A stretch of 25,967 nucleotides of DNA from Xanthobacteraceae bacterium (lineage in GTDB: Bacteria; Pseudomonadota; Alphaproteobacteria; Rhizobiales; Xanthobacteraceae). The notes beneath the pieces were generated by a model. It was not told where the DNA came from, ran no database searches, and saw nothing but the letters and a program-made list of their open reading frames with translations. Position numbers and translations under genes: made by a program. The DNA lies in the NCBI GenBank assembly GCA_030037105.1, contig JASHRY010000071.1:1-25967 (forward strand), in the 5' to 3' direction. Shown here in pieces: positions 23,388-25,967 of this stretch; positions within the stretch are counted from its first letter, which is position 1, and each line of letters starts with the position of its first letter.

Positions 23388-24112
23388 ACCGGATGGCCTC
23401 CCGGCCAGTTATGTGCGAGATGAGCGCCGAGAGGGAGGACGCCGCGGCCGAGCGTGATAATGCCAAGCAGCAGGATGCAGCTACCGGCGAGCCACACGCC
23501 GCGCTGACGCCAGGCCGGAGCAAGAATCCGGCCGAGGCCGCCCATCATCAACATCGCGGGGAAGGTTCCCAGTCCGAACGACGCCATGGTGAGGAATCCG
23601 GGAAGCGCCTGGCCGGTGCTGACCGCTTCGGCGGCAAATGCGTAGACCAGCGGACAGGGCAGGAAGCCGTTGAACACCCCAAAGGCAAGCGGCGCCGCGC
23701 GGCTGCGGGTCGTCAGCAGGCTGCGCAGCGACATGGCAAAAGTGCTGCCGCCGAAGCCGATCGTCAGGCGATGGAACGCTTGCAATAGGCCGAAGAACTG
23801 CAACGCCATGGCGATCATAAGCGACCCGGCAACGATCGCTAGTGCTCGCTCGGCGGTATCCAGCGAGCCGCTCGGCAGCATCAGCGTGGCGCCTTGCTGC
23901 GTGCAGATCACCTGGCCCAATGCGCCCGCGAGCGCGCCGATAAAGCAATAGGTCGTCAATCGGCCGGAATTGTAGAGGAAGTGCCGCAGCACGGTGGCGC
24001 CGCCCCCGCCGCGCGGATCGCGGCCGAGCGCGCAGGCAAAGCCGCCGCACATGCCGATGCAATGAAAGCTGCCGGCGAAGCCCGCAGCGAACACAACCAG
24101 ATAGTACGTCAT
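23384..24112 (-). CDS. TauE/SafE (DsbD-like) family membrane protein
   Basis: Polytopic membrane protein of 242 residues of the COG2836/DsbD_2 group, often beside CcoI-type ATPases in cbb3 oxidase loci. It opens with a helix containing FHCIGMCGGFACAL and later has NGFLPCPLVYAFAAEA; the cysteines in these two segments recall the redox/metal pair of DsbD-like transporters. About six hydrophobic segments are visible. It is likely involved in copper or reductant handling for oxidase maturation (inference from family and context). A sulfite exporter role is suggested by the family name and the Sox genes nearby, but is less likely. The ribosome binding site is weak. Confidence 0.85.
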   Translation of the reverse strand: MTYYLVVFAAGFAGSFHCIGMCGGFACALGRDPRGGGGATVLRHFLYNSGRLTTYCFIGALAGALGQVICTQQGATLMLPSGSLDTAERALAIVAGSLMIAMALQFFGLLQAFHRLTIGFGGSTFAMSLRSLLTTRSRAAPLAFGVFNGFLPCPLVYAFAAEAVSTGQALPGFLTMASFGLGTFPAMLMMGGLGRILAPAWRQRGVWLAGSCILLLGIITLGRGVLPLGAHLAHNWPGGHPV

Positions 24113-24147
24113 GACGGATCGGCTCGTCTGACCCGTCGCCCTCTGCC

Positions 24148-24163
24148 GGCGGAAAAATCCGCC
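24148..24163. other. Small perfect hairpin upstream of the TauE/SafE-like gene
   Basis: GGCGGA and TCCGCC pair around AAAA. It lies between the 40-residue peptide gene and the TauE/SafE-like gene. It is too small and lacks a T tract for a confident terminator; an intercistronic processing site is possible. Confidence 0.3.
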
Positions 24164-24167
24164 ACCT

Positions 24168-24290
24168 TTATTGTCTCACGAGCCAAACGATCCAGGCGAA
24201 GAAGGCGATGTGAACCACTGCGCCCGCGAAATAGGCTAACAATTGGCTCGGGCTCGCCTGCGCGATCGAGAAGGCCGTGTGCGCCAACAT
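24168..24290 (-). CDS. 40-residue single-span membrane peptide
   Basis: Tiny gene starting MLAHTAFSIAQASPSQLLAY, with a hydrophobic span from about residue 18 to 37 and ending RQ. An excellent ribosome binding site (GAGGAGG, 7 nt before ATG) supports it. It begins 12 nt after the 32-residue gene and lies in the oxidase operon. The size and position fit an accessory oxidase subunit (CcoQ/CcoH-like) or assembly peptide, but no family is recognised. Confidence 0.65.
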   Translation of the reverse strand: MLAHTAFSIAQASPSQLLAYFAGAVVHIAFFAWIVWLVRQ

Positions 24291-24302
24291 GCTCTTTCCT
24301 CC

Positions 24303-24401
24303 TCACCCAAAGGACGCGCGGAACACATTCATCGCAAGTTCCGAGAACAGGAAGAGGAGATTCAAACACGCCACTGCAAGGACGATCTTAGCCGGAATCA
24401 T
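24303..24401 (-). CDS. 32-residue single-span membrane peptide
   Basis: Tiny gene MIPAKIVLAVACLNLLFLFS then ELAMNVFRASFG, almost entirely one transmembrane helix with a single cysteine at 12. AAGAGG precedes the ATG by 8 nt. It follows an 83-nt gap containing a strong hairpin after the 74-residue anchor gene, and is followed after 12 nt by the 40-residue gene. No family is recognised; a small oxidase subunit is the most economical idea. Confidence 0.6.
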   Translation of the reverse strand: MIPAKIVLAVACLNLLFLFSELAMNVFRASFG

Positions 24402-24446
24402 TTCCGCTACCTCTTCTTAGTCTCTCTCGTTCAACGCTGCACCGTT

Positions 24447-24471
24447 GGCGGCGGAAGTCTTAACCGCCGCC
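24447..24471 (-). promoter_or_regulatory. Strong intercistronic hairpin inside the oxidase operon
   Basis: GGCGGCGG and CCGCCGCC form a perfect 8-bp stem around a 9-nt loop in the 83-nt gap after the 74-residue anchor gene. No T tract follows on the minus strand. It divides oxidase-subunit genes from assembly genes and may stabilise the upstream mRNA or lower downstream expression. Confidence 0.5.
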
Positions 24472-24484
24472 GGTCCGCCGCTCA

Positions 24485-24709
24485 TCACCATAAGGGACGT
24501 CCGGGGCCCAACCCGCCCCAGTAATGAAATTCATAGTACAGCGCCCAAACGAAAAGTATCGCGTAGACGGCCAGTAGCCACGCCGGGAAATGCCCAACCC
24601 AGGCCTGGATTTGGCCGCCGCCATAATCCTCGAGCTCGCGCTCGTGCTCATGCCAGAACCCCTCTTCATGCGGTGGGGTGTTGCCGGAACCGGGTTGCAA
24701 GTCAGTCAT
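24485..24709 (-). CDS. 74-residue membrane anchor protein resembling the CcoP N-terminus
   Basis: Starts MTDLQPGSG, using the ATG at 24709 placed 6 nt after GGGAGG; the next ATG at 24712 and a longer upstream frame are less likely. It has an acidic soluble stretch (EEGFWHEHERELEDYGGG), then one transmembrane helix (AWLLAVYAILFVWALYY) and a short GLGPGRPLW end. The order acidic-DY, proline-tryptophan, helix, then GLG resembles the membrane anchor of CcoP/FixP, but no haem domain follows. It overlaps the CcoS-like gene by 8 nt. It could be an anchor or small subunit for the haem protein encoded upstream (inference). Confidence 0.7.
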   Translation of the reverse strand: MTDLQPGSGNTPPHEEGFWHEHERELEDYGGGQIQAWVGHFPAWLLAVYAILFVWALYYEFHYWGGLGPGRPLW

Positions 24710-24863
24710 CATCGACCTCCCGATGATAGAACCGCAGCGCCTCTTCGTCGGCACCATTGAAGGCGCCGGAGAGAACGGCCCATATAAAGGTGCAGACCGC
24801 GCCGATACTTACCAGCAAAGAGAGTATGTAAGGTCCGGCGACCTCGAATTCAAAGTTGCTCAT
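24702..24863 (-). CDS. CcoS-like cbb3 oxidase assembly peptide
   Basis: A 53-residue membrane peptide with one hydrophobic helix at about 11-31, followed by FIWAVLSGAFNGADEEALRF and a terminal acidic EVDDD. The pattern helix, WAVxSGxF, acidic residues, A-x-R and DDD tail is that of CcoS, needed to insert cofactors into cbb3 oxidases. The start lies 3 nt after the cytochrome stop, so expression is coupled. A small oxidase subunit of another type remains possible because the sequence is so short. Confidence 0.65.
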   Translation of the reverse strand: MSNFEFEVAGPYILSLLVSIGAVCTFIWAVLSGAFNGADEEALRFYHREVDDD

Positions 24864-24866
24864 GGC

Positions 24867-25967
24867 TCATTCGCTCTTCTGCCCCAAGACTTCGCCATTG
24901 GTTTGGGCCAACGTGGACGTCGCCGTCGCGTCGCGCGCCGCCGCGTGTTTGGCGCTCCCGGGAAGGTAGGCATCATCAGGAGTGCCCGCCGCTAGCTTCG
25001 GATTGTCGAGCGCCGCACGGTCTGCAGCTGAGATCTTCAGCGGTTCTCCGGTCAGCGGATCCTTGAAGGCGGAAAGTGAGAGGACGTAGTAGGCAAGCGC
25101 CCAGCGGTCCGCTTCGGGCAGCGAGTCCCTGTAGGACGGCATCGGCGTGCCGCTCAAGCCGGTGCTGATCGTTCTGAAGATATCCTGCACTTGCGGGCCA
25201 GACTTGAACTGGCCGCTGGTGAGGTCTGCGGGGCGGATCGGGAAATTGAAATCGTCTTTCAGTCCCGCGGCCTTTTCGCCGTCGCCTTTGCCGGTGTGGC
25301 CATGGCACTCCCAGCATTTGGCGTTCTGCCACACGTCCTTGCCATGCGCGAGGACGTCTTGCGTGGGCGTCGGCGGTTGTCCGATGTAGAGGGGTTGGCC
25401 CGGGGGCTCCTCGGTGAAATAAGCGTAAGGCTTCGATGGGTCGCTGCGGTCCACCGCCAGCACGTATTTGATGTACTGGATGACGGCGAGGCGATCGTTG
25501 ATCGGCAGCATATACCAGGCCGGCATCGCCGTGCCGCGCACGCCGCGCGTGATGGTCCGCAGCATGTCGCCGTCGGTCGGTATCGGCTTCTGGGTCAGCC
25601 TGAACTTGAACACGCCGGCTGTGAAGTTGCGCGGGCGCTGTTTGTACAGGAAGGTCGCTGCGGGCCCGTTGCCGTCGCCTTTTTCGCCATGGCAGCCGAC
25701 GCAACGCGCTTCGTAGACCGATTTGCCGTAGTTGATCCATTCGGCAGAGCGCGGAAAGGTGACGTCGGTGACCTCTATCTCCTGCGGCTCGAACAAATCG
25801 CGCCACTTGCCGCGGTCCATTCCGAGCTTTTGCACATAGGCAACGAGGGCGTGGAGATCGTTGGTTTCGGCGGCGATCCTCACTGTATCGCCGGTATATT
25901 CCTTGTTCGGCGTCCAGACGATCGGGAATTTGCCGCGCGCCACCATCGGGACAAACAACAGCCCCTC
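24867..25967 (-). CDS. Multihaem cytochrome c subunit of a cbb3-type oxidase (CcoO/CcoP-like fusion), 5' end outside window
   Basis: The frame is open to the right edge, leaving 366 visible residues. Two haem sites are present, CVGCHGEKGDGNG (from about 89) and CWECHGHTGKGDG (from about 218). Candidate methionine ligands follow as TAMPAWYM and GTPMPSY. This is the dihaem layout of CcoP. The first 50 visible residues (NDLHALVAYVQKLGMDRGKW) resemble the C-terminal end of CcoO, so the full protein may fuse a CcoO-type subunit to a dihaem domain. The C-terminal 50 residues are a low-complexity tail. It would be periplasmic and pass electrons to the oxidase core. An in-frame TTG at 25958 is not a credible start. 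Confidence 0.78.
   Translation of the reverse strand, partial: EGLLFVPMVARGKFPIVWTPNKEYTGDTVRIAAETNDLHALVAYVQKLGMDRGKWRDLFEPQEIEVTDVTFPRSAEWINYGKSVYEARCVGCHGEKGDGNGPAATFLYKQRPRNFTAGVFKFRLTQKPIPTDGDMLRTITRGVRGTAMPAWYMLPINDRLAVIQYIKYVLAVDRSDPSKPYAYFTEEPPGQPLYIGQPPTPTQDVLAHGKDVWQNAKCWECHGHTGKGDGEKAAGLKDDFNFPIRPADLTSGQFKSGPQVQDIFRTISTGLSGTPMPSYRDSLPEADRWALAYYVLSLSAFKDPLTGEPLKISAADRAALDNPKLAAGTPDDAYLPGSAKHAAARDATATSTLAQTNGEVLGQKSE

Noticed and set aside
24109..24369. 86-residue minus-strand ORF across the two small peptide genes
   Set aside because: A different frame from both well-supported small genes, no hydrophobic segment and no good ribosome binding site.
25956..25958. TTG as the start codon of the right-edge cytochrome gene
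   Set aside because: The frame remains open upstream to the window edge and there would be no signal peptide, so the gene simply continues outside.
1..25967. tRNA, rRNA, CRISPR arrays, transposases, integrases and riboswitches
   Set aside because: I looked for these by eye and saw no repeats, conserved RNA segments or mobile-element proteins that would support any of them.

Overview
The window is GC-rich DNA with dense, short-spaced operons and strong AGGAGG-like ribosome binding sites. Gene content (several LivKHM-type and CoA-dependent catabolic genes, a stand-alone GroEL paralogue, SoxYZ with flavocytochrome c, and a cbb3-type oxidase assembly block) suggests an alphaproteobacterium, most likely Hyphomicrobiales near Bradyrhizobium, Rhodopseudomonas or Xanthobacteraceae. 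No rRNA, tRNA, CRISPR array, integrase or insertion sequence is visible, and the lineage is inferred from gene style only.

Region 1 (1-5071, minus strand) is one operon read right to left: a long-chain/aromatic-type acyl-CoA ligase, a periplasmic branched-chain-amino-acid-type binding protein, then permeases LivH and LivM (LivM runs off the left edge). An uptake system joined to a CoA ligase points to import and CoA activation of a carboxylic acid rather than simple amino acid uptake. A 10-bp hairpin separates the binding protein from the permeases.

Region 2 (5072-6580) holds a decayed quinone-oxidoreductase fragment and a TetR-family regulator whose 3' end runs antisense into that fragment.

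Region 3 (6580-16539) is the catabolic core. Two divergent operons start from 9778-10001. Leftward: IpdB-like CoA-transferase-family subunit, thiolase, OB-only DUF35 protein, IpdA-like subunit. Rightward: SRPBCC protein, DUF35 zinc-ribbon/OB protein, thiolase, IpdA-like, IpdB-like, aldehyde dehydrogenase and a nitronate-monooxygenase-family flavoprotein. They are paralogous modules in different gene order. TetR + acyl-CoA ligase + IpdAB + thiolase + NMO-like flavoenzyme resembles in content the KstR2 regulon for steroid C/D-ring breakdown in actinobacteria, but no acyl-CoA dehydrogenase or hydratase is present and the substrate is unknown. A 17-bp motif recurs, in the same orientation to the downstream gene, upstream of the ligase, the TetR gene and the SRPBCC operon, and may be a shared promoter/operator.

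Region 4 (16455-16911) is a junction: a NUDIX hydrolase remnant, then AT-richer non-coding DNA.

Region 5 (16912-21189, plus strand) has a divergent GroEL, then tightly packed soxY, soxZ, a monoheme cytochrome c and the flavoprotein of flavocytochrome c, i.e. a periplasmic sulfide/sulfur oxidation unit.

Region 6 (21201-25967, minus strand) converges on region 5 with an 11-nt gap. Read right to left it encodes a c-type haem subunit that looks like the end of CcoO fused to a dihaem domain (open at the right edge), a CcoS-like peptide, a 74-residue membrane anchor like the CcoP N-terminus, two tiny membrane proteins (32 and 40 residues), a TauE/SafE (DsbD-like) membrane protein and a CcoI-type copper ATPase. 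This looks like a rearranged cbb3 oxidase operon; electrons from sulfide oxidation could reach it through c-type cytochromes.
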